This document shows positions 25,543 to 36,682 of a DNA stretch of 64,000 nt, one piece after another. Source of the DNA: Hymenobacter taeanensis (lineage in GTDB: Bacteria; Bacteroidota; Bacteroidia; Cytophagales; Hymenobacteraceae); NCBI RefSeq assembly GCF_013137895.1, contig NZ_CP053538.1, positions 1,487,501-1,551,500 on the forward strand. Reading direction: 5' to 3'. Position numbers and translations under genes: made by a program. The notes beneath the pieces were generated by a model. The model had not been told where the DNA came from. It saw nothing but the letters and a program-made list of their open reading frames with translations, and made no database searches. Positions within the stretch are counted from its first letter, which is position 1, and each line of letters begins with the position of its first letter.

Positions 25543-27995
25543 TTAGAAGGGGTAGCCAATGGCAATGTTCAGGCGGCCCTTATTGTCCTGCACGTTATAC
25601 GAGGAGTTTATGCTTGGCCGAATGACTTCCGCATTGTTGTAAGGTACGCGCAGGGGGTAAGCATAATCAAAGCGAATCACGAAGAATTGCACGTCAATCC
25701 GGATACCAGCTCCGGCACCTACGGCCAGCTCCTTTAGGAAGGAGTTGAACGCAAACTGTCCGTCTTTACCGTCGGGGTTGCCATCGGCATCAACGGTCTG
25801 GCGGCTGGGGTCGGGGTTTACCAGCCAGATGTTGCCCGCATCAATAAACAGTGCACCCTTCACGTACGGAAACAGGTCTTGGCGGTACTCAGCGTTGGCC
25901 TCAAAGCGCAGGTCGCCCACTTGATCGTAGAAGTAGCTGTTCTCGCGCGAGACGGGCGTACGGTACGTACCAGGCCCAATGCCCCGAGCCGGGAAGGCCC
26001 GCACACTGTTGGGGCCGCCAATACCATACTGCTTCAGGTAGGGTAATACCGTGGAGTTCTTGTAGGGCAAGCCCGCCCCAATGAGCACCCGGGTAGCAAT
26101 TTTGTTGCCGCTGGTAGGGTCAGCACTGATACGGAAGTAGTTCCGAAATTCCAGGTCTACCTTGGTGTACTGCGCAAACTGCTGGCCAATGAGGGTGTAG
26201 GCCTGGCGGCCATCGGCTGTTTCGGCTTTGGGCTGGCTGGTAAGCGAGCTGAACAGGTAAGCCAGGTTGCCGGCCAACTCTATGCCCCCGCTGAAATATA
26301 CCTGGTTGCGCCGCTGCGCCAGCGCCTGTTGGTTGTAAGTATAGCGGTAGGAGCTGGCCAGAATGAACTGCTGCCGGAAGGAGTTAGCTAGGAAAGGCCG
26401 TTCTACCAGCAACGAGTCAAAGGAGGGAAAGGTATTGCCTAAGCGCAGGTACTGAATGTCAATGGGGCGCAGCGTTTGCTCGTTGGTGAGCTGGGTTTTC
26501 CAGGTGTAGCCGTAGTTCAGGTTAAAAAGGTCTTGCTGGAAAGCCTGGCGGCGCTCTACGCGCTTCACGCCCGCTCCAATAAAGGTGCGGGCTGAAAGTC
26601 GGAGTTGGGCAGACTCACATCCAGGAAAGGCAAGGGCGGCGTAATCAGGCGCGGAATCTGCAACTGAGCATCCACTCCCAGCTCGTAGCTGGTAAGGCCA
26701 ATGGTGTTAGAGTTGCTGCGGGTTTGGTTCTCAAATGAGCCGGTAGCATTCACCACCAGCTGCTCTGCTCCCCGCAAGGCCGAGCGGTTACGAAACTGCA
26801 CCCGGAAGCCAGGGCCCACAAATCCGTTTTCCTTGCTCACCAGCATCACCTCTGCCCGAATGCTCTTCTTGGGCTCCTGGGTCATGCGCACATACGAGTT
26901 CAGGAAGCCATAGCCCGCCGAGTCGGCCTTGGCCCGCGCGGGCCGAAAGCCGATATCGACGTACCGGAATACCCCTAGGCTCATCAGACGGCTAAGGGTC
27001 TGGTCCTGGCGGCGGCGGCGGTACACGCTGTCGGGGTACAGGAAGGTAGCATTGGTAATAGACTTGGCCGAGAATACGTCCTCACTGGGAAAGTACAGAT
27101 AACCCTTGTACCGAACGGGCCGGTCAGTCAGCGTTGTATCTGACAATGAGTAGTCGGTGTTAAGGCGTATGCGGTTGAGCACGTAGGGCTTGGCGGCCCG
27201 CGCTGGGGTTTTCTCCTTCACCTTCAGGTATACATTCACCTGATTATCCAGGGTGCTGTCCACCTGAAACAGAATGTAGTCGGGGGCAAAGTAGTAGTAG
27301 CCTTGGTTTTTGAGAGCCGCATCAATCCGCACCCGCTCATTGGTGAAGGTTTGCAGGTTGTAGGGGTCTCCTACTTTCAGCAGCGTGGCAGGCTGGGTGG
27401 CCCGCACGGCACTGGGCAGCAGAGAGTCACCCTCGGGGAAATGAATTTCCTTGATGGTGTAAGGCTTGCCAACGGTGGCCGTGTAGTTGACGTGGGCCGC
27501 CTGGCCCGTGGTTTCAATCTGACTCTGGACGGTGGGTTTGAAATAACCGTTATTGTAGAGGCGGTTAATCATCAGGCCCTTCACCTGTTGGGTGTCTACC
27601 TGGCTGAGCAGCACGGGCTTCTCGCCGTACTTGTTGGCCAGCCACTTGCCCAGGCCTTTAGTTTTGCCCTCACCCAAATGCCAGAAATAGATCTTGGGCC
27701 GAATGCCCAGGAAAGACGCATTGGGCTTGGGCGTAATCACGCTTTCCAGCTCAGTGGTAAGAGCCGCTTCCTGCGGAATAGGGTTTTCTGATGTCAGCTT
27801 AACCGCGCTACCCGTGTATAGCTTGCTGCCTTCAGGAATGTATTTGGTGCCTGAGCAGGAGGCTAGCAGTGAAGCAGAGAGCAGAGCGGTGTATACCCTG
27901 CTTCTCCACGCTCTTCCCTCGTGCGGAGGGAAAACCGAATGATTTGCCGCAATAGGCTTTGCGGCGGACAGGAGAGAGAGCAACCGTTGGTACAT
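25543..27995 (-). pseudogene. tamL: TamL, BamA/TamA-family outer-membrane assembly lipoprotein, split by an apparent 1-nt frameshift
   Basis: Two frames form one protein of about 815 aa. The upstream frame (26565-27995, 476 aa) has a lipobox (LLASC) followed by SGTKYIPEGSKLY and POTRA-like segments. The downstream frame (25543-26568, 341 aa) is the barrel end, with GGPNSVRAFPARGIGPG, FIDAGNIW and a final FVIRFDYAYPLRVPY, closing LNIAIGYPF. At the junction the upstream frame ends QPAPLLERA while the other frame reads RTFIGAGVKRVERR, as expected for continuous barrel sequence. One extra C in the coding-strand CCC at 26589-26591 restores the frame. TamL replaces TamA in Bacteroidota and works with TamB, encoded just upstream. 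Confidence 0.88.
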
Positions 27996-28058
27996 GAACA
28001 GCTATTTCGGGAAACAATAACAGGTGCGTAGGCCACCTAACTAATGGCCTACAGATAC

Positions 28059-31000
28059 TTAGCGTTTAGCCGCCCGCACCGTATCGGGGCGGTTGGGGCG
28101 GTGGGTAGAGTCGGGGCGGGTAGCGGGGAACTGGGCAGCAGCCGTAGAGTCGCGCTGCGAGCGGCGGTCTTGACGGCGGCGCTGCCGCTGCAGCTTAATG
28201 TCTTCTTTCACGTTTTCGTCAATGCCCTTAAAAAGGTCGGCCAGGGTCTGATAGTCGCGCTGGAACACAATGGAGGCGCCGTTTCGCACAAACTGCCCAT
28301 CTATATCACTGTAGGAGTTGTTGCGGAATACGCGCAGACGAATCCGGCCATTGGCCAGCACGTTGTACTCAATGCTCACATCGCCGGCAAAGGCGCTTAC
28401 GCCGCTGGCGCTTTGCCCCTGCGTACCCTGGTTGCCCCCGCCCAGTGGCACATCAGTACCTAAGCGTACGGTGAGGCGGTTGTTGAGCAGCTGCCGCCGC
28501 ACGGCCACGTTCAGATCGGTGCGGGTTTTCTCCTGGCCGCTGCTAAAGTCGGCGTAGGAGTTTACGCCCAGCTCTACGCCCAAATTAGAGAGGTAGCTGC
28601 CGGTGAGGTTATTGAGCTGCTGGGTAAGCACCTGGCTGGCGGAGCCACGTAACTGTTCAGCCACCAGATTGCCGCTGCTGCTCCGGAAGGGGTCATCGGC
28701 GAGGAAGCGGCCCAGCACCAGCAGGGAAAACACCTGCTTGTTCAGGTCACTTTCCTGCGAAGGCTGCCGTAACTGTGCTAGGCGGTTCTCAATGGGGCCA
28801 CGCAAATCAGTACGGGCATCTTCCGGCAGCCGGATATCAAACCCGATAACGGGCTTCAGCAGGTCGCCGGTTACTTTCAAATCCACCACGAATGGCACCG
28901 GGTTGCGGGCCAGTGCGCTCTGAGTTTCATCAGCAACGCCCTGCGCCGAGATAAGCTCAGCGGGGGCAGTCCGCACGTTGTAGAGCGCCGTTACGTTGGC
29001 TTGCCCATTGTAAGGGTCGCCACTCCAGGCAATGGAGCTGCCGGGAGCAATGTCAAACTCCCGCGAGGCCAGGTCATACAGCGACATCTGGTACTTGCCA
29101 TCGGCCACATCAAGGCGGCCCGTGAGGGTAATATTCCCGGTCCGGTCAATGGCGGTGTTCAGGGTGCCATTGGAGCGCACCTGCAGGTTGTCGCCGGAAA
29201 TGTCATCCACCACAATGGTGAACAAGGCCTTATCGGTTACCGTTACCAGCGCCTGAATATCAAAGCCAGCTACCGTTTCGGCGGTATCCAGGGGCACCTG
29301 GCGCGCCAGCATGGTATCCAGCGGGGCGCTCTTATCAATGAACTCCACAATTCCATCGCGCTCCACTTTCACGGGGTCGTCGGTGGGCAGGCCTACGAAC
29401 AGGCTGGAGCCATCGGCTACGCGGGCCCGGGTACGCACAATAGGCAGGTTGAGGTTGCCGGTAATGCGCGAGTCAGAGTCGACGAGCAGCTTACCCCAAA
29501 ACAATGGGTTGTCGCGCTGGGAGCTTTGCACGGCCAGGAAGTTGTTGGTGGTGGCTTCCAGATCGAAGCGGAAGTCGCTTACATAGTCGCGGGTGCGCAC
29601 GTAGCCGTTGATCAGGGCTTCACTCCCCAGCGAGTCGCGCACGGCAAAGTTGTCAAAGCGAATTCCCTCGTTGCTGAAGGCAATGGGCTGCGAAACCAGG
29701 AAGAACGGCGCCCCCAACTGCGTAAGCGTAAACGTGGCATCGGGGGTGGTAGTGAGCGTACCGTTAATGTCGGGCTGGCTTACGCTTCCCCCCACGGTAA
29801 GCTGGCCGGTTAGGCCGCCGCCCATATTTTGCAGCTGCCCCGCCGAGAAAGGCTCAATGATCTTAAGATCAAGCCGGTTCACGTTTACGGCGAACTGAAT
29901 GGGGCTGGGCGGCGTGGCCAGGTAATACCCTACGGCCTGCACATCCATACCCTGCGCATTGGTCAGGCGCACATCTACATTGTAACGGTCAGGGGTGGGG
30001 TTGGTGGCCTGCAGGTTTACATTGCCAATAGCCGTTTTGCTGTAGGCAAAGCCATTGAGCGCCATGTTGGCAGTGAAAGCCTGCTTGGGCTGGCCCAAAC
30101 TATAGGCCACCGCCTGCCCATTCAACGTACCCGCTACCATTGAGTCAGGCATGCCGGCAGCCTTTGCCAGGCCATTGATATCGAGGTTGGTGAGGTTTAC
30201 CTGCAACGGGAATTGGGCCCCGGCCAGCGTCTGGAGGGCAATCAGCTGGTTGCCCTGGCTCAGGCGTACATTCTCGGCCCGCACGGCCCCGGTGGCTGTG
30301 TTATAGCTCACGCTGTTGTTGGGCGCCACTGCCCACTGCTGGTTGCTGATCACCAGTTTGGGGTCGAAGCTAAATGCGTAAGCATTGCCCTGGTTGAGCA
30401 CCTGCAGCGCGCCGGCCAGGTCCAGGGTGGTCGTGCTGTCGTTCTCGGCAATGCGCAGGTGGGTTCCTACCGTATTATTTGCCACGCTGCCCTTCAGGCT
30501 AGGGTTAGGCAGGCGCAGGCTGGTGTCTTGTGAAATCTGGCGCAAGGTTAGTCCGTAATCCAGCTTCTGCGGGTCAGAGCCCACGTTCAGGCGCAGAGAG
30601 TCCATGGTGTAGCCCATGTACACAATGCGCGGAATGCGGGTGTTCAGGCGCAGGTCGGCGGCGCGGCTATCAAAGCTACCCGTGAGCTGGAAGGGCGAGA
30701 GGAACTTCAGATCAGGAACAAACTGCCGGACAATCTTGGTGTTCTTCAGGTTGGCCTCGAAGGTGAACTGCTGGTCAGTGTTACTAGGACGATACTGTAC
30801 GCCGGGCAAGTCAAAATACCGGTCAATGTGCTGCTGCAAGGCCGTGGCAATATCGCCGAGGCGGGTATTGCCGCGCAGGGTTACATCGGCCACGTTTGAG
30901 GCAAAGTCAACCTCCGTACGGCCCGTGCGCTGCAGAATGCGGCCACTCAAAGAATCGAGGGCAATGGGCTGGTTGTCGCTGACAATCACCACGCGGCTGC

Positions 31001-33311
31001 CGCTGAACGTGCCGTTCAGGCTATTCAGGTCAGAGCCGCTCAGGTTGGCCGTCAGGTCGCCCTGCACGCGCAGGTCGCCGCCGGTATAGAAGCCCAGGGC
31101 CGTGAGGTTGGCCCCGCGCAGGTTCAGGCGGTCTACGCTGTAGGTAGGGTTGGCGGAGTTGCGCAAATCCACCGTGGCCAGCAGATCCAGGTCGAGGTTG
31201 GGGTCTTCCTTGCTGCTGGCATCAATCACGTAGCGGTTGCGGTCGATGTCTACATTAGCCACAATGCCCCGGTAGGTGTAGCCCTGGTAGGTGGCTTTTT
31301 GTACCCGCGCAGTGAGCTTACCCCGCATCTGGTTAGGGTCGAGGCCACGGGCGTTGAGGGTACCAGAAGCCGTAATAGCCCCAATGGTGGGGTCGTTGAG
31401 GATTTTACCAACGTTGAAATTCTGCGTGCTGAAGGTGGCCCGCACGGGCTCCTGGCCGGCGGGGCCCGCGCCCATATCTACTTTGGCGGCTACGTTGCCA
31501 AAGGAGGTGGTAGCCCGCAAGTCAGTATCGAAGACCATTGCCGTGGGCCGGCCCTTAAACGTACCGGCCACCGTAATGCGGGGCGGCAGCGTATAGCCAG
31601 CCGGAATGGTGCCTGCGGGCACCAGGCTGCGAATGTCGTCGTCGGTGGTGGTAAACTGCTGAATATTCAGGTCGGTGTAGAGGCGGCGGTCTACCTCGGG
31701 CAGACCCTGAATGCGGCCACTGGCCCGCACAATGGTATTGCGGAAGCCTACCAGCTCCAGGTTTTGCACCCGGAAGTCTTTCACGCGCCCATTCACGCGC
31801 CCGCTCACCAGTATTGATTGGTTAGGGCCTGTGTTAAAGGGGGCGGTGCTGGCCAAATCGGGGGCCAGGTACAGAATATCCCGGAAGCCCAGGCGCGTAT
31901 TGCGCAAGTCGCCCTCAATCCCCAGGTTCGGGATATCGTCGGCAATAGCATCCAGTGACTTATACTGCATAGCCAAGGTGCGCCGGATGCGCGTGTGCGG
32001 CGTCACCAGGTCCAGGTTGTCGAGGCGGGTTTCTACTGAGTCAAACACCACATCGGCCTGGGCACTGGTTACGGCAAAGCCGCTCTGCTCTTTACCGGCC
32101 AGCTGATTGATGCGCACGGTAGTGCGGTTCTCCGAGTAGAACAGGTTCTGGGTATTGAGCGCTAGGCCAGTAAACCTGAGGTGGTTGTAGTCCATGCCGC
32201 GTACGGCGGTGCGCTGCCGGGGCTGGTTGAAGTTATCAAATGCTACCTCTACCCCTTCAATATCCGACTGCTTGAGCGTAACTACCCAGCTGGCTTCCTG
32301 GCCGGTAGCATTTTCTACTGACTTGTTTAGGTCGCGCACGGCCTCGGCGGGGTTTACTACGCGCTGCTCTACCGGTACGTTCTCGTTTTGGGCGTAAGCA
32401 AAGGTGGTGTTGCGCAGCCGCAGCGTATTCAAGTCTACCCGGCTGTTCACCAGGTCAATCCGGTCGGCGGTGATATCGGCCTCGCCCACGCGGGTACTGA
32501 TGAACTGCGCCGATGGTTCATTCTTGTACGTCAGGCTCACGTTATTGAGGCGGGCCCGGTTCAACCCAAACTCCAGTTCCAGCGCGGCCGTGTCGGCGGG
32601 GGTATCTGGCGGCACTTTGGTCTGCACAATCCCGATGCTGGTGTTGCGCAACGCGGCCTGATCTATGCGGTAGGTGGACCCATCCACGTCTACTTCGTCC
32701 ATATTCACGGCCAGCTCTCCCACCTTGGTGCGCACGTTCATGCCGTCTACCTCATCATTATAGGTAAGCAGCACGTTAGTCAGGCGTAGGTCGCCGATGT
32801 CGTACTTAAAGCCCGCGCCAGTGGTGTCGGCGGGCGTGGTAGTGGTGGTATCGCCGGTAGCGAAGGCATTCACAATGAAATCGTAGTTGCTGATGCTATC
32901 GGGCTCAGTGCGCTTAATTGCCACCCGGCCATCGTTAAGCTCCAGGCTCTTCACATTAATCTGCGACTTGGTCAGCGCCCAGATATCCAGGTCAACGCCC
33001 AAGTGGCCTACAGATAGCAGCGTGTCGCCTTTCTGGTCTTCCAGGTATACTCCATCCAGGCTGATGGCATGCTTGAAATCAGTACGAAATTTGGCGATTT
33101 GCACCTCGGTTTTCAACTTCCCACGTAGGTACTTCTCAGCCTGCCGGGCCGCGAAATCTTGGCCCGCTGGGAATTGCAGGAATAGCACCACCCCGCCCAC
33201 AAGCAGGATGATGAGCAGGAGCAGCCCCAACAGGGCATACAGGATACGGCTGATAGCTAGTGGCAAGGTGTAGAATAGTGCGGCGTAAGAAAAGACTCCG
33301 GCTTGATCCAA
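28059..33311 (-). CDS. tamB: TamB-family translocation/assembly module protein (formerly DUF490)
   Basis: 1750 aa. One N-terminal membrane helix (about residues 18-48, ILYALLGLLLLIILLVGGVV) anchors it in the inner membrane. The rest is an extended repeated beta structure typical of TamB/AsmA-like proteins, a hydrophobic groove spanning the periplasm. The C-terminal DUF490 region is clear: GTLNTAIDRTGNITLTGRLDV, KYQMSLYDLASREFDI, then QLRGSASQVLTQQLNNLTGSYLSNLGVELGV. The tail is Arg-rich. TamL follows 63 bp downstream, so both form one operon for outer-membrane protein or lipid transport. Confidence 0.95.
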   Translation of the reverse strand: MDQAGVFSYAALFYTLPLAISRILYALLGLLLLIILLVGGVVLFLQFPAGQDFAARQAEKYLRGKLKTEVQIAKFRTDFKHAISLDGVYLEDQKGDTLLSVGHLGVDLDIWALTKSQINVKSLELNDGRVAIKRTEPDSISNYDFIVNAFATGDTTTTTPADTTGAGFKYDIGDLRLTNVLLTYNDEVDGMNVRTKVGELAVNMDEVDVDGSTYRIDQAALRNTSIGIVQTKVPPDTPADTAALELEFGLNRARLNNVSLTYKNEPSAQFISTRVGEADITADRIDLVNSRVDLNTLRLRNTTFAYAQNENVPVEQRVVNPAEAVRDLNKSVENATGQEASWVVTLKQSDIEGVEVAFDNFNQPRQRTAVRGMDYNHLRFTGLALNTQNLFYSENRTTVRINQLAGKEQSGFAVTSAQADVVFDSVETRLDNLDLVTPHTRIRRTLAMQYKSLDAIADDIPNLGIEGDLRNTRLGFRDILYLAPDLASTAPFNTGPNQSILVSGRVNGRVKDFRVQNLELVGFRNTIVRASGRIQGLPEVDRRLYTDLNIQQFTTTDDDIRSLVPAGTIPAGYTLPPRITVAGTFKGRPTAMVFDTDLRATTSFGNVAAKVDMGAGPAGQEPVRATFSTQNFNVGKILNDPTIGAITASGTLNARGLDPNQMRGKLTARVQKATYQGYTYRGIVANVDIDRNRYVIDASSKEDPNLDLDLLATVDLRNSANPTYSVDRLNLRGANLTALGFYTGGDLRVQGDLTANLSGSDLNSLNGTFSGSRVVIVSDNQPIALDSLSGRILQRTGRTEVDFASNVADVTLRGNTRLGDIATALQQHIDRYFDLPGVQYRPSNTDQQFTFEANLKNTKIVRQFVPDLKFLSPFQLTGSFDSRAADLRLNTRIPRIVYMGYTMDSLRLNVGSDPQKLDYGLTLRQISQDTSLRLPNPSLKGSVANNTVGTHLRIAENDSTTTLDLAGALQVLNQGNAYAFSFDPKLVISNQQWAVAPNNSVSYNTATGAVRAENVRLSQGNQLIALQTLAGAQFPLQVNLTNLDINGLAKAAGMPDSMVAGTLNGQAVAYSLGQPKQAFTANMALNGFAYSKTAIGNVNLQATNPTPDRYNVDVRLTNAQGMDVQAVGYYLATPPSPIQFAVNVNRLDLKIIEPFSAGQLQNMGGGLTGQLTVGGSVSQPDINGTLTTTPDATFTLTQLGAPFFLVSQPIAFSNEGIRFDNFAVRDSLGSEALINGYVRTRDYVSDFRFDLEATTNNFLAVQSSQRDNPLFWGKLLVDSDSRITGNLNLPIVRTRARVADGSSLFVGLPTDDPVKVERDGIVEFIDKSAPLDTMLARQVPLDTAETVAGFDIQALVTVTDKALFTIVVDDISGDNLQVRSNGTLNTAIDRTGNITLTGRLDVADGKYQMSLYDLASREFDIAPGSSIAWSGDPYNGQANVTALYNVRTAPAELISAQGVADETQSALARNPVPFVVDLKVTGDLLKPVIGFDIRLPEDARTDLRGPIENRLAQLRQPSQESDLNKQVFSLLVLGRFLADDPFRSSSGNLVAEQLRGSASQVLTQQLNNLTGSYLSNLGVELGVNSYADFSSGQEKTRTDLNVAVRRQLLNNRLTVRLGTDVPLGGGNQGTQGQSASGVSAFAGDVSIEYNVLANGRIRLRVFRNNSYSDIDGQFVRNGASIVFQRDYQTLADLFKGIDENVKEDIKLQRQRRRQDRRSQRDSTAAAQFPATRPDSTHRPNRPDTVRAAKR

Positions 33312-33652
33312 CGCAGAATCGTGCTCTTAGGTTGGGAAAGGCCTTTTCCAGAAGCCTGTTGTGGCTAGCCTTGGGTACCCAATCAGCTCTAAAGAACAAG
33401 CTGGCCGCCCGGTTGAAATGGCCCTTGCTGGGCCCCACCCGCACTGTGCAATTCCATGCGTTTGGGGCGGGTGAGCGGCTGGTCACTTTTGCGCTGCTTA
33501 CAACCCATTTTCCGGAGCATTTATATCCCGACTGATACCCTATTACCCAATACTTGAGCTATGTGCTCATGTTTGCCAATTTGCCTGTAGGCCACTTCGC
33601 CCGCCCAACCTATCGTAGTATCTTTCGCTACAATTTCCGAAGCCCGCCCCTC

Positions 33653-36385
33653 ATGATTCTTCGTTTTACTCTGCCCTTCCGCACCGTCTGGGGCCAGCGT
33701 CTGGTTGTGTGTGGCTCCCTGCCCAGCCTGGGCCAGTGGAACCTCGACCAAGCACTTAGCCTGCACTATAACTCTGACTACGGACTTTGGAGTCAGGAAA
33801 TTAGCTTACCCGATGACCAGCTCGGCCAGATGGCCTACAAGTACGTATTGCTGGATGAGCGCGATGGTGGCAAGCACTGGGAATGGGGCCCCAACCGCAC
33901 GGTGAGCTACGATGCGCAACGCTTCACCCGCATTGTGCTGGAGGACTTCTGGCGCCCTGCCGCTCAGCCTGAAAATGAGCTGCACACTGCCGCCTTTACC
34001 AAGGCCCTGATGCGCCGCGCGGCGCCCACTCAGCCTGCTCCTACCCACCCGGCTACGGGCTCCGTGGTGCGCTTCCAGCTATCGGCCCCGCGCGTAGATT
34101 CCAATCACCAGATTTGCGTGTTGGGCTCTGACCCCGCCTTAGGGGCCTGGGATGCCCAGCAGGCCGTAGTGCTTTCTGATACTGAGTACCCTACCTGGTG
34201 CGCCGATGTAACCCTGCAGAACCCTGAGCAGACGGCCCAATACAAATACGGCATCTGGGACCCGCAGGAGAGGAAGATTCTGCACCTGGAAGCCGGCGAA
34301 GACCGCCTCGTTTACCCTTCTCCCGACCAGCGCACCTTGCGCGTAAAGGCCGACGACAACTTTCGCTACTCTACTGGTAACTGGCGGGGCGCTGGCGTAG
34401 CCCTGCCGGTGTTTGCCCTGCGCAGCCGCCGCGGCTTGGGCGTGGGCGAGTTTCCTGATCTTAAGCTGCTCGTTGATTGGGCCGTGGCCTCGGGCCTGAA
34501 GCTGGTGCAGGTACTCCCCATCAACGACACCGTAGCTACCCACACCTGGGTTGACAGCTACCCTTACGCCGCCATTTCGGTGTTTGCCCTGCACCCTCAG
34601 TACCTTAACCTCGATGCCATTGCCGAGCTGCAAGACCGCGCCGCGCGAGAGGAGCTGGAGCAATTGCGGGAGGAGCTAAACGCTAAGGATTTCGTGGATT
34701 ACGAGCCCGTGATGAACGCCAAGTGGAAGTTCATAAGGCTGCTGTACCAGCAGGAGAAGGCCCGGTTTCTGGCCGACCCCGAGTTTCAAGCTTTCCGGGC
34801 CGAGCAGGAATCCTGGCTGGCACCCTATGCGGCCTTCTCAGCCCTGCGCGACCGGTTCCAGACCGCCGACTTCAGCCAGTGGCCCGAGGAGTTCCAGACG
34901 CCGGAGCGCGTGGCCGAGCTGACGGATGAGACTTCCCCCAATTTTGATGAGACTGGCCTACACTTCTTCACCCAGTTCCACCTCGATAAGCAGCTACGCG
35001 AAGCGGTAGACTATGCCCGCCAGCATGGCGTGGTAGTGAAAGGCGACCTGCCCATTGGCATCTACCGGCACTCCGTAGATGCCTGGACCCAGCCGGAGCT
35101 CTACCACATGCACCAGCAGGCCGGCGCCCCCCCCGACGACTTCTCGCTCACGGGCCAGAACTGGCGCTTTCCAACCTATAACTGGGAGCGAATGGCCGAA
35201 GATGGCTACGCCTGGTGGAAGCAGCGCATGGGCACCCTGGCCCGCTACTTTGATGCCCTGCGCATCGACCACATCCTGGGCTTCTTCCGCATCTGGGAAA
35301 TCCCGGGGCATTCCGTGGAGGGCCTGCTAGGCCACTTCTCCCCCGCCCTGCCCTTCTCGCAGCACGAGATTGAGCAGCGCCTGGGCTGGTTTGACTATGG
35401 CCGCCTGTGCGTGCCCTACATCCGGTGGCATATGCTACCCGGCATTTTCCACGGCCAGGCCCAACAGGTATTTGATGAGTTTATGGTAGCCGATGAGTAC
35501 GGCGCCATTCAACTCAAAGAGCACGTGCGCACTCAGCGCCAGATTGAGCAGGTTTTCGAGGAACGCATTGCCGCCGACCCCAGCAACACCGACCATTACA
35601 AGTGGCTACGCACTGGCCTATACAAACTGGTAAACGAAGTGTTACTGGTGCCCGACGACCAGCGCGCCGACTTCTACCACCCGCGCATTACGCTTCACCT
35701 CACGCAGTCGTTCCGCGAGTTGGATGAGCCCTCCAGCCACCGCCTGCGGGAGCTGTACGTTGACTTCTTCTACCGCCGCCATGAGGAGTTTTGGCGCGAG
35801 CAGGGCATGGTGAAACTACCACCCGTACGCTACGCCACCGACATGCTCATCTGCGGCGAAGACCTGGGCATGGTACCCGAGTCGGTGCCGGGGGTAATGA
35901 AGGCCCTGGGTATTCTGGGCCTGAACATCCAGCGCATGCCCTCTGACCCCAACGTGGAATTCGGCCACCCGGGCTCCGCGCCCTACCTTTCCGTGGTTAG
36001 CCCCGGCTCACATGATATGAGCACAGTGCGCGGCTGGTGGGAAGAAGACCGCGAGAAAACGCAGCGCTTCTTTGAGCACACCCTAGGCCACTATGGCCAG
36101 CAGGCGCCTCCGCACTGCGAGCCGTGGGTGGCTCGCGAAATCACGGCGCAACACCTCAACTCGCCCGCCATGTGGGCCATCTTCCCGCTGCAGGATCTGC
36201 TGGCTATGGACAGTGGCCTACGCCGCTCAGATGCTCAGGCTGAGCAGATCAATGTGCCAGCCAACCCCACCCATTTCTGGAAATACCGGTTACATCTGAA
36301 TTTAGAGGAATTGAATGCGGCTCAGAGCTTTACTCAGGAAGTAAATCAGCTGGTTGAGCACAGTGGCCGCGCTCAAACGTACTAA
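33653..36385 (+). CDS. malQ: 4-alpha-glucanotransferase, DPE2-like (two CBM20 domains plus GH77)
   Basis: I start at the ATG at 33653 (910 aa), because the upstream extension has no family features. Two starch-binding CBM20 domains come first (about 1-105 and 130-235; each has a LGxW motif such as PSLGQWNLDQ and PALGAWDAQQ). The GH77 domain carries the nucleophile Asp539 in RIDHILGFFR, the acid/base Glu736 in CGEDLGMVPESV and SPGSHDMSTVRGW. This matches plant DPE2, which moves glucose from maltose to glucans. It is the only starch-active gene in the window and ends in a strong terminator. Confidence 0.95.
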   Translation: MILRFTLPFRTVWGQRLVVCGSLPSLGQWNLDQALSLHYNSDYGLWSQEISLPDDQLGQMAYKYVLLDERDGGKHWEWGPNRTVSYDAQRFTRIVLEDFWRPAAQPENELHTAAFTKALMRRAAPTQPAPTHPATGSVVRFQLSAPRVDSNHQICVLGSDPALGAWDAQQAVVLSDTEYPTWCADVTLQNPEQTAQYKYGIWDPQERKILHLEAGEDRLVYPSPDQRTLRVKADDNFRYSTGNWRGAGVALPVFALRSRRGLGVGEFPDLKLLVDWAVASGLKLVQVLPINDTVATHTWVDSYPYAAISVFALHPQYLNLDAIAELQDRAAREELEQLREELNAKDFVDYEPVMNAKWKFIRLLYQQEKARFLADPEFQAFRAEQESWLAPYAAFSALRDRFQTADFSQWPEEFQTPERVAELTDETSPNFDETGLHFFTQFHLDKQLREAVDYARQHGVVVKGDLPIGIYRHSVDAWTQPELYHMHQQAGAPPDDFSLTGQNWRFPTYNWERMAEDGYAWWKQRMGTLARYFDALRIDHILGFFRIWEIPGHSVEGLLGHFSPALPFSQHEIEQRLGWFDYGRLCVPYIRWHMLPGIFHGQAQQVFDEFMVADEYGAIQLKEHVRTQRQIEQVFEERIAADPSNTDHYKWLRTGLYKLVNEVLLVPDDQRADFYHPRITLHLTQSFRELDEPSSHRLRELYVDFFYRRHEEFWREQGMVKLPPVRYATDMLICGEDLGMVPESVPGVMKALGILGLNIQRMPSDPNVEFGHPGSAPYLSVVSPGSHDMSTVRGWWEEDREKTQRFFEHTLGHYGQQAPPHCEPWVAREITAQHLNSPAMWAIFPLQDLLAMDSGLRRSDAQAEQINVPANPTHFWKYRLHLNLEELNAAQSFTQEVNQLVEHSGRAQTY

Positions 36386-36401
36386 CCTTTATACCTACCT
36401 G

Positions 36402-36443
36402 AAACGCAAAAAGCCCCGCCTAACGGTGGGGCTTTTTGCGTTT
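36402..36443 (+). terminator. Rho-independent terminator after the glucanotransferase
   Basis: A 16-bp perfect stem (36402-36417 with 36428-36443) runs directly into a T run, 17 bp after the stop codon. Confidence 0.9.
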
Positions 36444-36682
36444 TTATCATATGACTAAATCCAGTCATATAGGCTTTTTCGTAGGGCTTTGCGCACTTAT
36501 AAAATGATGAATTTCATTGGTTTTAAGCTCCTCCGTTTGCCAAGTAAAACTGAACCGTTTAGCGAGGTGTACCAGCCATTCACCGAAAACGCTTACCTCA
36601 CCTTTTACTGGTAGAATAGTTTTGAAGAGCCATAAAGTGCTATTGCCTTCGAAATACATAACTCACATACATTCTCCGGCTC
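36444..36682. other. AT-rich leader region of the giant surface-protein gene
   Basis: About 240 bp without a supported gene. TAGTTTTG at 36617-36624 fits the Bacteroidota -7 consensus TAnnTTTG and lies 59 bp before the ATG. I found no TTG at the proper distance upstream, so the promoter is only a candidate. Confidence 0.4.

Noticed and set aside
26565..26568. GTGA overlap as evidence for two translationally coupled genes in tamL
   Set aside because: The other frame continues upstream with barrel-like sequence (FIGAGV), so a frameshift within one gene explains it better.
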